Shown here: positions 18,397 to 26,726 of the stretch, one piece after another | Numbering within the stretch: position 1 is the first letter of the stretch | Layout: each line of letters starts with the position of its first letter | Assembly: GCF_004138335.1 (NCBI RefSeq) | Contig: NZ_RYFW01000003.1 | Span: forward strand, 434,001 to 498,000 | Source of the DNA: Peristeroidobacter agariperforans | GTDB taxonomy: Bacteria; Pseudomonadota; Gammaproteobacteria; Steroidobacterales; Steroidobacteraceae | Length of the DNA stretch: 64,000 nucleotides | Reading direction: 5' to 3' | Translations under genes and position numbers: made by a program | Notes under the pieces: generated by a model | Told to the model about the DNA's origin: nothing | The model's input: the letters and a program-made list of their open reading frames with translations, nothing else | Databases searched by the model: none

Positions 18397-19482
18397 TTAC
18401 CGTTGCTTCGTCAGATAGATCGCGCTGTCGCTCTCCACGACGTGCACGCCGGCGCGCTCGCGCAGGAATTGCAGCAGCGCGCCCGGATCGGTCGACGCGA
18501 ACACGCCGCTGATGTGAAACTCGTAGAGCTCCGGGTCCTGCACGATGAGCTGCCGCTGGTTGTACCGATTGAACTCCTCGGCGACCTCGGTCAGCGTCGC
18601 GGCCTTGAACACCAGTTGTTTCTGCGTCCAGGCGATGGCGCGCGCCACATCGGGTTGTTGAATCTTTTCCGCGGCGTTGTCGCTGACCGACATTTGTTCG
18701 CCCGCGGCGAGCAGAATTCCGGCGCCTGCGCCGCTCTCCTGCGGGAGCTGCGGCATCGATTCGGTCACGTTGACGGCGATGGCATCGACGCGGGCGTCGG
18801 ACACATCCGTCAGCACGGAAACTCGACCTTCGACGACTGTCACGACCGTGCCCTCACGTTTCTTGTTCACATCGAACTGCGTTCCCACCGCGCGCACTCG
18901 TGTGCCGTCGCTGGTGACGATGAAAGGTCGGGACGGGTTCTTGGCCACGCGGAACAACGCCTGGCCTTCCAGCAGTTCCAGCGCGCGCTCCTGTTCGGAA
19001 TAGCGAACGCGCACTTTCGAGCGCGAGTTGAGCTCCATCGTCGAGCCATCCGGCAAGGTGATGGAGCGCTGCTCGCCGATCTGCGTGATGTAGATGGGCT
19101 CGCGAAACATATAGACCCAGACGAACGCGGCCAGGCCGATGGCGATACAGGCGACCACCGCCGCCCACCGTGCGTGAGAAATCGTGGCGGGGGCTCGCAC
19201 GGTGGACGGGGTGATCAACTGGGTGACATTGCTCTGATCTGAGAGCGCCTCTGCGATGAGCGTGTCGGTGTCCCAGCGACGTTCTGCATCCAGCGCGGCA
19301 CCTTCGTCCCAGATCGCGGCGAGCTCCAGGTAGGCGCTCAAATGTTGTGGCGACTGACGCAACCAGGCGTCGAACTTGCGGCGCGTGGCGTCGTCGAGCG
19401 CGCCGCTGCGACAGTTCACGAACCACTCCGAAGCTTCGGAGTAGATCTGCGCATTGAGCCTGGCGGATGAAATGCGCGGCAT
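18397..19482 (-). CDS. FecR-family anti-sigma regulator
   Basis: A 361-residue inner-membrane regulator. It has an N-terminal DUF4880-like cytoplasmic region (SEWFVNCRSG, FDAWLRQSPQHLSAYLELAAIWDE), one transmembrane helix near residues 104-125, and a periplasmic FecR domain (GEQRSITLPDGSTMELNSRSK, VRAVGTQFDVNKKREGTVVTVVEG). A C-terminal STN-like segment near 290-350 (DPGALLQFLRERAGVHVV) probably contacts the receptor. It starts 3 bases after the sigma-factor stop, so the two are coupled. The standard role is to hold and process the sigma factor in response to the receptor encoded next. Confidence 0.93.
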   Translation of the reverse strand: MPRISSARLNAQIYSEASEWFVNCRSGALDDATRRKFDAWLRQSPQHLSAYLELAAIWDEGAALDAERRWDTDTLIAEALSDQSNVTQLITPSTVRAPATISHARWAAVVACIAIGLAAFVWVYMFREPIYITQIGEQRSITLPDGSTMELNSRSKVRVRYSEQERALELLEGQALFRVAKNPSRPFIVTSDGTRVRAVGTQFDVNKKREGTVVTVVEGRVSVLTDVSDARVDAIAVNVTESMPQLPQESGAGAGILLAAGEQMSVSDNAAEKIQQPDVARAIAWTQKQLVFKAATLTEVAEEFNRYNQRQLIVQDPELYEFHISGVFASTDPGALLQFLRERAGVHVVESDSAIYLTKQR

Positions 19483-19485
19483 GGC

Positions 19486-20001
19486 TCAACCTCGCTCCAG
19501 CCGCTGGCGCAATTGCACCAGGGCTTGCATGAGGTTCTTTTTCACCATCGGCAGCGAGGTGCCGAGCCGCTCGGCGATTTCATCGAGCGACAGACCATCT
19601 CGACGATGGAGCAGGAACGTGGCGCGCAGCTTCGGTGACAGTCGATCCAGCTCGGACTGCAATTGCTCGAGACATTGTTGCGCGTCGAGGTCGAGCACCG
19701 GATCTACGTCCGGCACGGCGCGTGCGGAATTCAACATCTCGGTCAGCTCGATCGACGGCGGCGCCGCCGATTGTCGCAGCGAGTGTTGTTGAACGACATG
19801 TTGCGCGACCGTGAACAGATAAGCCTCCGGCGATCGGATCGACTCCACGTTCGACACGCGCAACATCCGGAGGTATACCTCCTGCAACATGTCCGGCACG
19901 TCGGCGGCATTGCGCACTCGTAGCAGCAGGAAGCGGCGCAGTTTTACGCCGTGGCTGGCAACCAAGCCGGTAATCAATGCGCGAGCAGCCTCGGCTGACA
20001 T
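19486..20001 (-). CDS. ECF sigma factor, FecI-like
   Basis: A 171-residue sigma-70 factor with regions 2 and 4 only. Region 2 is visible as RNAADVPDMLQEVYLRM and SPEAYLFTVAQHVVQQH. Region 4 is visible as LSPKLRATFLLHRRDGLSLDEIAERLGTSLPMVKKNLMQA, here with the helix-turn-helix at its end. The downstream FecR and STN-receptor genes place it in the iron-starvation/FecI-like group, which is now known to serve sugar receptors as well. An element related to one upstream of the GH27 gene lies 40-93 bases ahead of its ATG. Confidence 0.93.
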   Translation of the reverse strand: MSAEAARALITGLVASHGVKLRRFLLLRVRNAADVPDMLQEVYLRMLRVSNVESIRSPEAYLFTVAQHVVQQHSLRQSAAPPSIELTEMLNSARAVPDVDPVLDLDAQQCLEQLQSELDRLSPKLRATFLLHRRDGLSLDEIAERLGTSLPMVKKNLMQALVQLRQRLERG

Positions 20002-20040
20002 GGTTCTTTCGGATGTCGCCCGTGAAGTCGTAACCGTGTT

Positions 20041-20094
20041 GCAGTCTTAAGAGCGTTCGCCGCGAAATCGGTTACCGCGCCGTCGCACTTTTTT
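20041..20094 (-). promoter_or_regulatory. Shared control element, copy A (upstream of the sigma gene)
   Basis: This stretch aligns with 21486-21537 with only small indels. Shared blocks, given on the plus strand, are GCAGTC, AAGAGCG, GCGAAAT, GGTTACCGC and a terminal T-run. Both copies lie just upstream of minus-strand genes. GCGGTAACC with an adjoining ATTTCGC resembles a LacI/GntR-type operator. A T-run on the plus strand beside GAGCG/CGCAC pairing could also form a hairpin, so a transcript role is not excluded. Confidence 0.55.
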
Positions 20095-20097
20095 GAG

Positions 20098-21471
20098 CTA
20101 CACGGGAGTGAGGCCGTAAAGCAGGCAGGCGTGAGGGGCGAGCGTGGCGGACACGCGTTCACGAACCGCGCCGATGTCACGCTGGGCCCAGAGATCTCGA
20201 ACCTTCACGGATTTCAATCCCAGGCGCGAGAGATCGAAGTGGACGGGCTTGGTGTCGGCCTTGTCGCTGATATTGAACATCGCGAGATAGCGCATCTCGC
20301 CTTGCTCGGCGCGGGCCGTCCATGTGCGGACTTCTTCGATGAGCGCGGCTGGCTTGTTGTCGCGGCTCGCCTGGTTCACCGCAAGCACTTCGCGGTTGGT
20401 CAACAACGCGAGCGTCGCGGGATCGAGGTGTCGCAGATCGCCGCCCATGATCAACGGCGAGCGCGCGATGGACCACAACGTCATCAAGGTGCGTTGCTCG
20501 TCCGGTGTGAAGCGACAATCGCGCTTGCCCATCTGCAGTCGGCCCAGCGGCAGCATGTCCGCGTCCGGCCAGCGCCCGGGCTGTCGAAACATCGACCAGT
20601 TTTCCAGTCGCGTGAACTGCGCTTTCAATTGTGGCCACTCATCCCAGAAGTCATCGCTGATGCGCCACATCTGCGCGAATTGGCGTACATGCTCGCCGCT
20701 CGCAAGCGGCGTTTCGCCGGGTGACAGGCTCAGAATCATCGGCCGGCCGCTGGCTTGGATGGCCCGCTGCGCGGCTTCGATTTCCGGCGCGTTCGCATCG
20801 TAGGGTCGGCTCATGTCGTCCATCTTCACGAAGTCGATGTCCCAAGAGGCGAGCAGCGCGAACACGCTGTTGTAGTACTCCTGCGCGCCGGGCTTGCTCA
20901 TGTCGACGCCGTACATGTCCGGGTTCCAGGGGCAAATGCTGGCTGTGTTCGCGATGTCTCGCGCTTGCCACTTGCCGCCGAGGATGGGCAGATTGCGTTC
21001 CACCGCGAGGCGGGGAATGCCGCGCATGAGGTGCACGCCGAACTTCAATCCGAGGGCGTGCACCTTGTCAGCGATCGGTTTGAACCCTGCACCTTTTACA
21101 CTCGAAGGGAATCGATTCGGCGCGGGCAGCAGTCGCGCGTGCTCATCCATCGTCGGAATGGGCTTGGTGTTGTAGTCGTAGCCCTTGGCGGCGCCTTCGT
21201 ACCACTGGATGTCGATGGTGAAGATGTCGTAACCGAACGGCTTCAGCTCGCGCGCCATGATCTCGGCGTTCGCGATCGCCTGTTCCTCGGTGATGGTCGT
21301 CGCAAAGGAATTCCAGCTATTCCAGCCCATGGGCGGCGTGGGAGCGAGCAGGGGAGCGCTACTCTTCGATGCAGGAGCGGCGCTCGAAGAGGTGCTCTGA
21401 GAGAGCACACCGAACGCACCTGCGGCCGCGAGCAATTCGCGACGATTGATTCCTGTCGACACTTCGTTCAT
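20098..21471 (-). CDS. Glycoside hydrolase family 27 alpha-galactosidase, Tat-exported
   Basis: A 457-residue enzyme. The N-terminus has a twin-arginine pattern (NRRELLAAAGAFGVLSQ). The GH27 catalytic barrel starts with PPMGWNSWNSF. The nucleophile is the Asp in DFVKMDDM and the acid/base is an Asp in RISDDFWDEW. A PLIMGGDLRHLD stretch and a small C-terminal beta domain complete the fold. It should release terminal alpha-galactose, or a related sugar such as alpha-N-acetylgalactosamine or beta-arabinopyranose, in the periplasm or outside. It sits 96 bases upstream of the sigma/FecR/receptor operon on the same strand, which suggests a joint role in galactoside use. Confidence 0.92.
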   Translation of the reverse strand: MNEVSTGINRRELLAAAGAFGVLSQSTSSSAAPASKSSAPLLAPTPPMGWNSWNSFATTITEEQAIANAEIMARELKPFGYDIFTIDIQWYEGAAKGYDYNTKPIPTMDEHARLLPAPNRFPSSVKGAGFKPIADKVHALGLKFGVHLMRGIPRLAVERNLPILGGKWQARDIANTASICPWNPDMYGVDMSKPGAQEYYNSVFALLASWDIDFVKMDDMSRPYDANAPEIEAAQRAIQASGRPMILSLSPGETPLASGEHVRQFAQMWRISDDFWDEWPQLKAQFTRLENWSMFRQPGRWPDADMLPLGRLQMGKRDCRFTPDEQRTLMTLWSIARSPLIMGGDLRHLDPATLALLTNREVLAVNQASRDNKPAALIEEVRTWTARAEQGEMRYLAMFNISDKADTKPVHFDLSRLGLKSVKVRDLWAQRDIGAVRERVSATLAPHACLLYGLTPV

Positions 21472-21485
21472 CCCCCTGTGCTGTC

Positions 21486-21537
21486 GCAGTCAAAGAGCGG
21501 TTGCCAGCGAAATGGTTACCGCCCCGACGCTCTTTTT
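21486..21537 (-). promoter_or_regulatory. Shared control element, copy B (upstream of the GH27 gene)
   Basis: This copy lies 15-66 bases upstream of the GH27 ATG and aligns with the 20041-20094 element. Its core is an imperfect dyad, GCGGTTGCC (21498-21506) and GGTTACCGC (21514-21522), separated by 7 bases. Outer blocks AAAGAGCG (21492-21499) and CGCTCTTTTT (21528-21537) can also pair with each other. The two copies are evidence of common control of the enzyme and of the sigma/receptor operon. Confidence 0.55.
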
Positions 21538-21615
21538 AATTGTATGAGTAATTACGGGAGATGCAAATCGGAGCATGCCGAGCGCCGGGGGCGCAGTGAC
21601 GCGCCGGACCGGGCT

Positions 21616-22122
21616 TCATTTGCCGCGTTTTACCAGGTGCACTTCGACCTCCACCATCATGCCGGGCTGGACCAGGCCGGCGACTTGCACGGTCGAGCGT
21701 GCCGGCAGATTCGGTTGCTCGGCCGTGCCAAAGAATTGCGAGTAGGCGGCCATGAAGCCGTCGAAATCCATGCGGCCGCCCTTGGCGGGATCGCCGACCA
21801 GGTAGACCGTCATCGCGACCACGTCGCCAAAGCCCAGGCCGAGCTGATCGAGCGATTCTTTGATCTTCGCGAACGTGCTCAGAGCCTGAGTCCTGGTGTC
21901 GCCCCAATAGGCCGCGGTGCCCGCACGCGCTTTCGGATCGGCAGGCGCGGGAGTGGTGCCGCTGTGAAAGAAAATGGTCGCGCCCGCGGGGACCTCGACC
22001 GCTCGCGCGATCGGAAACTTCGAGCCTCCGAGCAGTGGATGCCGCACCACTTCAGCGGAGTTTGCACTGCTGGCGAGGAGGCAGAGTGACGCGGCCGTCG
22101 AACAGAGCAGTCGGTTCATCAT
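21616..22122 (-). CDS. Exported RidA-family (YjgF/YER057c) enamine/imine deaminase
   Basis: A 168-residue protein: a signal peptide (MMNRLLCSTAASLCLLASSANSA) followed by a complete RidA fold. The RidA core is visible in AYWGDTRTQALSTFAKI, ESLDQLGLGFGDVVAMTVYLV and LPARSTVQVAGL, with the substrate-binding Arg in PARSTV. RidA enzymes hydrolyse reactive 2-imino or enamine acids to keto acids and ammonia. The signal peptide places this one outside the cytoplasm. It starts 18 bases after the stop of an exported flavin amine oxidase, whose imine product would be its natural substrate. Confidence 0.9.
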   Translation of the reverse strand: MMNRLLCSTAASLCLLASSANSAEVVRHPLLGGSKFPIARAVEVPAGATIFFHSGTTPAPADPKARAGTAAYWGDTRTQALSTFAKIKESLDQLGLGFGDVVAMTVYLVGDPAKGGRMDFDGFMAAYSQFFGTAEQPNLPARSTVQVAGLVQPGMMVEVEVHLVKRGK

Positions 22123-22140
22123 GATTCCTTGTTGTCGAGA

Positions 22141-23706
22141 TCAGAGGGCGCCCGCGCGGACTCGCTCATCGATATCCGCGATTGCGTGGAATGCGGAATG
22201 TAGCGCACCTTCCTGCCAGCCCGGGTGATAGCTCATCTGGTCGCCGATGAGGTAATGGTTGCCGGCCGGCGCCTGCAATGTCTTGAAGCATTGGGACTGC
22301 AGCGGCTCGCTCCATTGCACCGGGCAGCCGAACAGGTGATTCATGCGATGCCAGGCGATGCTGATGCTGCTCTCGACGTAGCGTCCATAGCCGGGGTGGA
22401 TCTTCTCGCCTTGCTGGATCGCCAGCGCGGCTCGCTGCGCCGGCGGCAATCGCGCGAACCTTTCGGCCACCTCATCGCTGAAAGTGTATGCCCCGAGCAT
22501 CACTCCCTTCTGCCGGTGGATGCCGTGCGCCGGATACCACAACTGCATGATGTCCTGCAGGGTCCAGGAGATGCCTCCGTAGATGCCTTCGTTCTCCCAG
22601 AATCGTTGTTTCATCTGCAGCCCGATCTTGAACAGCTTGCCATGGGGTACAGCGGTGAGCGCAGCGGCGTACTCCTTGGGAAAGTTATGCTCGATACGAC
22701 CCAGCAGGTGCATGGGTATGCACGTGAGGCAGAAATCTGCATGAGCATGGACGACATCGCCGGCATGACGATAACGCACGTCGACGCCCGCAGCGCCCAG
22801 GCGGATGGACTCTACCGGCGAGCTCAGCTTCACCAGGCGACCGACCTTAGCCATGAACGCAGTGATGATGCGATCCATGCCGCCGACCGGTTCCATCATC
22901 ATCGCGGATTGGTCATCCAACTCGCTGAAGCTCATGAGATAAACGAAGCCGGAGCGCAGCAGCTCGCTGGCGTTCAATGGTTGTTTGAAAGCAGGCGGAC
23001 TCGTGTAGTCGTGCGTGGCGTAGCCTGCCCGCGAGGAGCTGACGTATTTGAAGCGGCTGTCGAGCTCGCCGAACTGGCGCAGATACTCGAGCAGCTGCTG
23101 GTAGTCGCGCTGGTCGAAGTTCGCCCCGAAACTGTCGGGGCGCACGGTTTTTGCGAGCAGCTCGGCGACGAAGCCGCGCGAGTCGGCGATGTATTCGCGG
23201 TTACGCACCGGGCGGCCGCCGAACATCGCGTCGTCCTGCACCCAGGCGTTGCGGTTCTCGTTGATGAAGGGCGCGAGCGATATGCCCAGCTCCTTGCAGT
23301 ACTGGAGCAATGACGCGTGGTGCCCTGGTATGCGCGCGGGCCCGGCATTGAAGTACAGATCCGGATCGCGATCGAACTCGCAGGTTTGCGGGTACTCTGC
23401 CTCGTCGACCAGATCGCCGCCCCGCAAAGTGAGATTGCGGCCGCCGGCTCGGTGCGACGCTTCGATCACCTGCACGTCATAACCTCTGCGGCTCAACTCG
23501 TAGGCAGCGGCGAGCCCGGAAATGCCGGCGCCGAGAATCAATACCGACTTTCGATCCCCAGTGCGCAGCGGAGCGATGTCGGGTCGAGCAGTGTGTGTGC
23601 CCGGCGGCAGCAATCCCATTCCGACAGCTGCGCGATACACTGCTGTCGAGCCGCCGAATGCGCCGACCAGGTGTAGGAACGTGCGTCGTGAGAGCGGTGT
23701 GTTCAT
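22141..23706 (-). CDS. Tat-exported flavin amine oxidase (monoamine / L-amino-acid oxidase family)
   Basis: A 521-residue enzyme; the ATG was chosen for the Tat signal (LSRRTFLHLVGAFGGS) and an upstream GAGGG. The FAD-binding Rossmann motif is SVLILGAGISGLAAAYELSRRGYDVQVIEA, and the GG-doublet region reads RAGGRN. The substrate domain lies between about 220 and 400. The C-terminal FAD motif region (GNHYLIGDQMSYHPGWQEGAL) is intact. The family oxidises amines or L-amino acids to imines, releasing hydrogen peroxide. The exported RidA gene downstream and the TonB receptor upstream suggest an envelope pathway for an amine or amino acid. The substrate is not identifiable. Confidence 0.9.
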   Translation of the reverse strand: MNTPLSRRTFLHLVGAFGGSTAVYRAAVGMGLLPPGTHTARPDIAPLRTGDRKSVLILGAGISGLAAAYELSRRGYDVQVIEASHRAGGRNLTLRGGDLVDEAEYPQTCEFDRDPDLYFNAGPARIPGHHASLLQYCKELGISLAPFINENRNAWVQDDAMFGGRPVRNREYIADSRGFVAELLAKTVRPDSFGANFDQRDYQQLLEYLRQFGELDSRFKYVSSSRAGYATHDYTSPPAFKQPLNASELLRSGFVYLMSFSELDDQSAMMMEPVGGMDRIITAFMAKVGRLVKLSSPVESIRLGAAGVDVRYRHAGDVVHAHADFCLTCIPMHLLGRIEHNFPKEYAAALTAVPHGKLFKIGLQMKQRFWENEGIYGGISWTLQDIMQLWYPAHGIHRQKGVMLGAYTFSDEVAERFARLPPAQRAALAIQQGEKIHPGYGRYVESSISIAWHRMNHLFGCPVQWSEPLQSQCFKTLQAPAGNHYLIGDQMSYHPGWQEGALHSAFHAIADIDERVRAGAL

Positions 23707-23731
23707 GCGTCTTTTCCCTCGACAGCCAGAC

Positions 23732-23753
23732 GCGGCGTGCCGAGGCACGCCGC
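23732..23753 (-). terminator. Hairpin between receptor and amine-oxidase genes
   Basis: Perfect 10-base arms GCGGCGTGCC (23732-23741) and GGCACGCCGC (23744-23753) with only 2 intervening bases. It lies 23 bases past the receptor stop and 26 bases before the oxidase ATG on the same strand. It has no T-run, so it more likely limits or protects transcript ends within an operon than stops transcription fully. Confidence 0.5.
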
Positions 23754-23776
23754 CCCAGTTCTTTACTCAGCGCGAT

Positions 23777-26365
23777 TCAGAAATCGATGTTGAGTCGCGC
23801 GTACCAGAAGCCGCCGTTGAAGCCCATCGGCGAGCCGGTGGGATAGATGGCGCCGCTGTTGAGCTCGGGATTGGGGAATTGATCGGGCATGTTGTCGAAA
23901 ATGTCTTGTGCGCCCACGGTGAGCCGGTAGCCGTCGGTGATGCGGTAGCTCACTTCCATGTCCACCAGCAGTTCGCCGCCGTACTTGCCATCGAATTCGC
24001 CGCTGGCGTCCGCGCCGATATCCAGCGCGACGATGTACGAGTCGTAATAGCTGGTGCGAGCCATGAAGCTCCAAGGCCCCATGGCGTGAGAGCCGGTGAG
24101 GATCGCGCGATAGCCCGGCAGCTGATCTTCCAGTTGTATCTTGCGGGTCGCGTCGGCCAAGGCGGTGATCTCCTTTAGTTGGGTCTCGGTCCAGTTGAGC
24201 GCCAGGATCAGGCTCGACTGACCGCCGGCGAACTCGAAAGGCAAGGTCGCGACCAGGTCAATGCCCTGCGTTTCGGTCTCGAAGTCGTTGGTGAAGAATT
24301 GAAACGCCGTCAGCGTCGACGCGCCCGGCACGCCGCTCGCGCTCAACTGATTCAGGATGGCGAGTTGGTCCGGATCGGTGCGGTCGATGTCGATCAGGCT
24401 GCTCAGGGCGATGCGGTCCTCCAGCGTGATGTTGAAATAGTCGAGCGTGACGCCGAGCGGACCCAGATCGAACGTCGTGCCAAGGGTCCAGTTGAAGGAC
24501 TCCTCGGGCTTGAGCGGCGCGGCGGAGAATTCGCCGTCGGAAGCGATACTGGCCAACGCGCTGGCGATCGGATTGGTCGGCGGCAGCACACCGGTTTCAG
24601 TCAATTGGCCGTTCACCATCTGCGTAATCGTGCGGACGATGTTTGCTTGTCCCGGCGTGGGAGCGCGAAAGCCGGTGCTGACGGTCGAGCGCACCGCGAA
24701 CGTATCTGTGAGCTCGTAACGCGCCGCCACTTTGAAATTCGTCGTCGTGCCGAAGTCGTCGAAATCTTCCCAGCGCACCGCCGTCCCGAAGATCAGCTTA
24801 TCGGTGACATCAGCCTCGAGGTCGAGATAGAGCGCGATGTTTTCGCGCGCGAACACACCTTCGGACTGCGGACCATAGCCGCTGAAGCCGTTCGAGCCGG
24901 AGCTGAAGCCTTGGGCTGCCAGCGGGCCGATCTGGTACGACTCGAGCTGACCGCGCTCAACTTCGAATTGCTCCTCGCGCCATTCGAAGCCAAAGGCGAC
25001 GTTGAGTGGCGAAGCCAGCGCAGAGATCGCCAGCGGGTAGGCCAGATCGACGTTGAAATTGGTGTCGGTCTGATGATTCACGCCGGGCCTGAAACTAGTC
25101 GGTGTGTTCGGGCCGAGCGAGGCGTTGACCGTGTTGTAGATGAGGAACTCGACCTCGCTGCCGCCATATGCCGCGCTCACGTCATAACGCAGGCCATTGG
25201 CAAAATTGCCGCGCACGCCGGCGACCGCCGACTGATCGATGATCTTGCCGCCGAACCGTGGCGTGAACCCGCCCGGGAACATCTCGTTGAACACGAAACA
25301 TTCCGAATCCAACGTGCCGCCGGACGAGATCGATGCAAGGGCGGCTGGATCGGGCGCGTTGTCGGTAATCGCAACGATTGGGCAGGAGATGGCGTTGCCC
25401 GGATTCAGATCCGCGACCAGCAGGGATTCGCCGCCATCGTTGGAATACACCGCGGCGCGGTTGTTTGGATTGCGATAGAAAAAGCCGCCGTCGACCTCGC
25501 GTGTTGCGTAGTTGCCGAAGAAATAGCCTTCCAGGTTTGCCGTGAACTCATAGCCGGTGTTGGCGAAGAATTTCATGGAGTCCTTGATCCGTGGCTGACC
25601 CCACACTTGCGCTGGAGTCAGGACCGCGGCATTGCCCGCGTCGATCAGCGCCTGGGCATCGGCGCGTTGGGCGCTGCGCGATGTGGGATCCGAATCGCTG
25701 AACTCGAAGCTGAGGTTGGCGAAGCCGGTCGCGCCGAGCGGCAAGCCCATGTTCGCCGCCAGCTGTGATGTGGCTCCGTCGCCTGCGAAGTACTGCCCAT
25801 ATCGGGCTTCGAATGCGGCGCCTTCGACCGAGTCTTTGAGTTGAAAGTTGATAACGCCGGCGATCGCATCCGAACCGTACTGAGCGGCCGCGCCATCACG
25901 TAGCACCTGCACTGCCTTCAGCGCGATCGTTGGGATGGGGCCGACGTCCGGCCCCTGTGCGCCATCGGAAATGCCGTCGCCGAGGAATGTGATCACTCCG
26001 CCGCGATGCCGGCGTTTGCCGTTGACCAGCACGAGCGTGTTGTCGGGTGGCAAGCCGCGCAAGTTTGCCGGCCTCACCAGCGTCGATTCGTCGTTGATGG
26101 GCTGTTGTGCGACGTTGTAGGAGGGCACCAGGCTGCGCAGCATGTTGTCCATGTCCGGAGCGCCGACGCTCTCGAACTGGCCCGCGGAAATCACATCGAC
26201 AGGAGCGACTGTGTCCACGGCATTGGCGCGGCGGGAGCCAACCACTGTGACTTCTTCGACGCTCTCGCCGGCCGGCGCGGCCGGTGCGGGTTGTGATATC
26301 GAGGCGCCAGCGGTCCCCAGCGCGCCGAGAATGGCCAGTCGTAACGAAACCGAGTGCTTGTCCAT
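23777..26365 (-). CDS. TonB-dependent outer-membrane receptor
   Basis: An 862-residue receptor. The ATG was chosen from GGGAGA upstream and the signal peptide MDKHSVSLRLAILGALGTAGASISQ. The TonB-box-like segment is EEVTVVGSRRA. The plug is of the iron/peptide-like class (RGLPPDNTLVLVNGKRRH, GAAAQYGSDAIAGVINF). The barrel ends YARLNIDF. It heads a block with the Tat amine oxidase and exported RidA, so the ligand may be an amine, an amino acid or a peptide. The 361-base region upstream must hold its promoter. Confidence 0.92.
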   Translation of the reverse strand: MDKHSVSLRLAILGALGTAGASISQPAPAAPAGESVEEVTVVGSRRANAVDTVAPVDVISAGQFESVGAPDMDNMLRSLVPSYNVAQQPINDESTLVRPANLRGLPPDNTLVLVNGKRRHRGGVITFLGDGISDGAQGPDVGPIPTIALKAVQVLRDGAAAQYGSDAIAGVINFQLKDSVEGAAFEARYGQYFAGDGATSQLAANMGLPLGATGFANLSFEFSDSDPTSRSAQRADAQALIDAGNAAVLTPAQVWGQPRIKDSMKFFANTGYEFTANLEGYFFGNYATREVDGGFFYRNPNNRAAVYSNDGGESLLVADLNPGNAISCPIVAITDNAPDPAALASISSGGTLDSECFVFNEMFPGGFTPRFGGKIIDQSAVAGVRGNFANGLRYDVSAAYGGSEVEFLIYNTVNASLGPNTPTSFRPGVNHQTDTNFNVDLAYPLAISALASPLNVAFGFEWREEQFEVERGQLESYQIGPLAAQGFSSGSNGFSGYGPQSEGVFARENIALYLDLEADVTDKLIFGTAVRWEDFDDFGTTTNFKVAARYELTDTFAVRSTVSTGFRAPTPGQANIVRTITQMVNGQLTETGVLPPTNPIASALASIASDGEFSAAPLKPEESFNWTLGTTFDLGPLGVTLDYFNITLEDRIALSSLIDIDRTDPDQLAILNQLSASGVPGASTLTAFQFFTNDFETETQGIDLVATLPFEFAGGQSSLILALNWTETQLKEITALADATRKIQLEDQLPGYRAILTGSHAMGPWSFMARTSYYDSYIVALDIGADASGEFDGKYGGELLVDMEVSYRITDGYRLTVGAQDIFDNMPDQFPNPELNSGAIYPTGSPMGFNGGFWYARLNIDF

Positions 26366-26726
26366 GGTCGTCTCCCGTGTGTTTGTATGTTCTGCATTCA
26401 AACCACGAAAACGCCGGCATCGTGCCGACACGACAGGCCACTCCGCACTGAGGCGGCCTACCGCAGCATTGGATCGATCAGGATCTCAAACGCCGTAATC
26501 TCCCTTGGTTGTCGGTTCAGCATCGAATGGCTGGTTGTTGCAACAAGCTGGCCAACCTGCAGAGCGGCCGCTTGCAGGCAACGGCACAGCAGCAATATTC
26601 GTTTGTTCTATCTTTAGTTGGATGAAATGTTTGTTGCTGATGGCGTGCGTGCGGGCAGGCGGGGACGCTGCCCCGGGACGGTGCTTGTATACGAGCAGGG
26701 CACCGCGAATGCGCGCCGCACTAACG
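26366..26726. other. Intergenic region between the receptor and cbbR genes
   Basis: A 361-base gap that must contain the receptor promoter (minus strand) and the end of the cbbR transcript. An AT-richer patch at 26591-26640 is a candidate promoter area. A short, imperfect inverted pair around 26430-26465 (AGGCC/GGCCT) could be an operator or leader hairpin. I see no convincing ORF or RNA gene. Confidence 0.4.

Noticed and set aside
24179-25768. Long plus-strand open frame inside the amine-block receptor gene (529 codons)
   Set aside because: It is antisense to a receptor with intact plug and barrel motifs, and there is no independent evidence for a gene.
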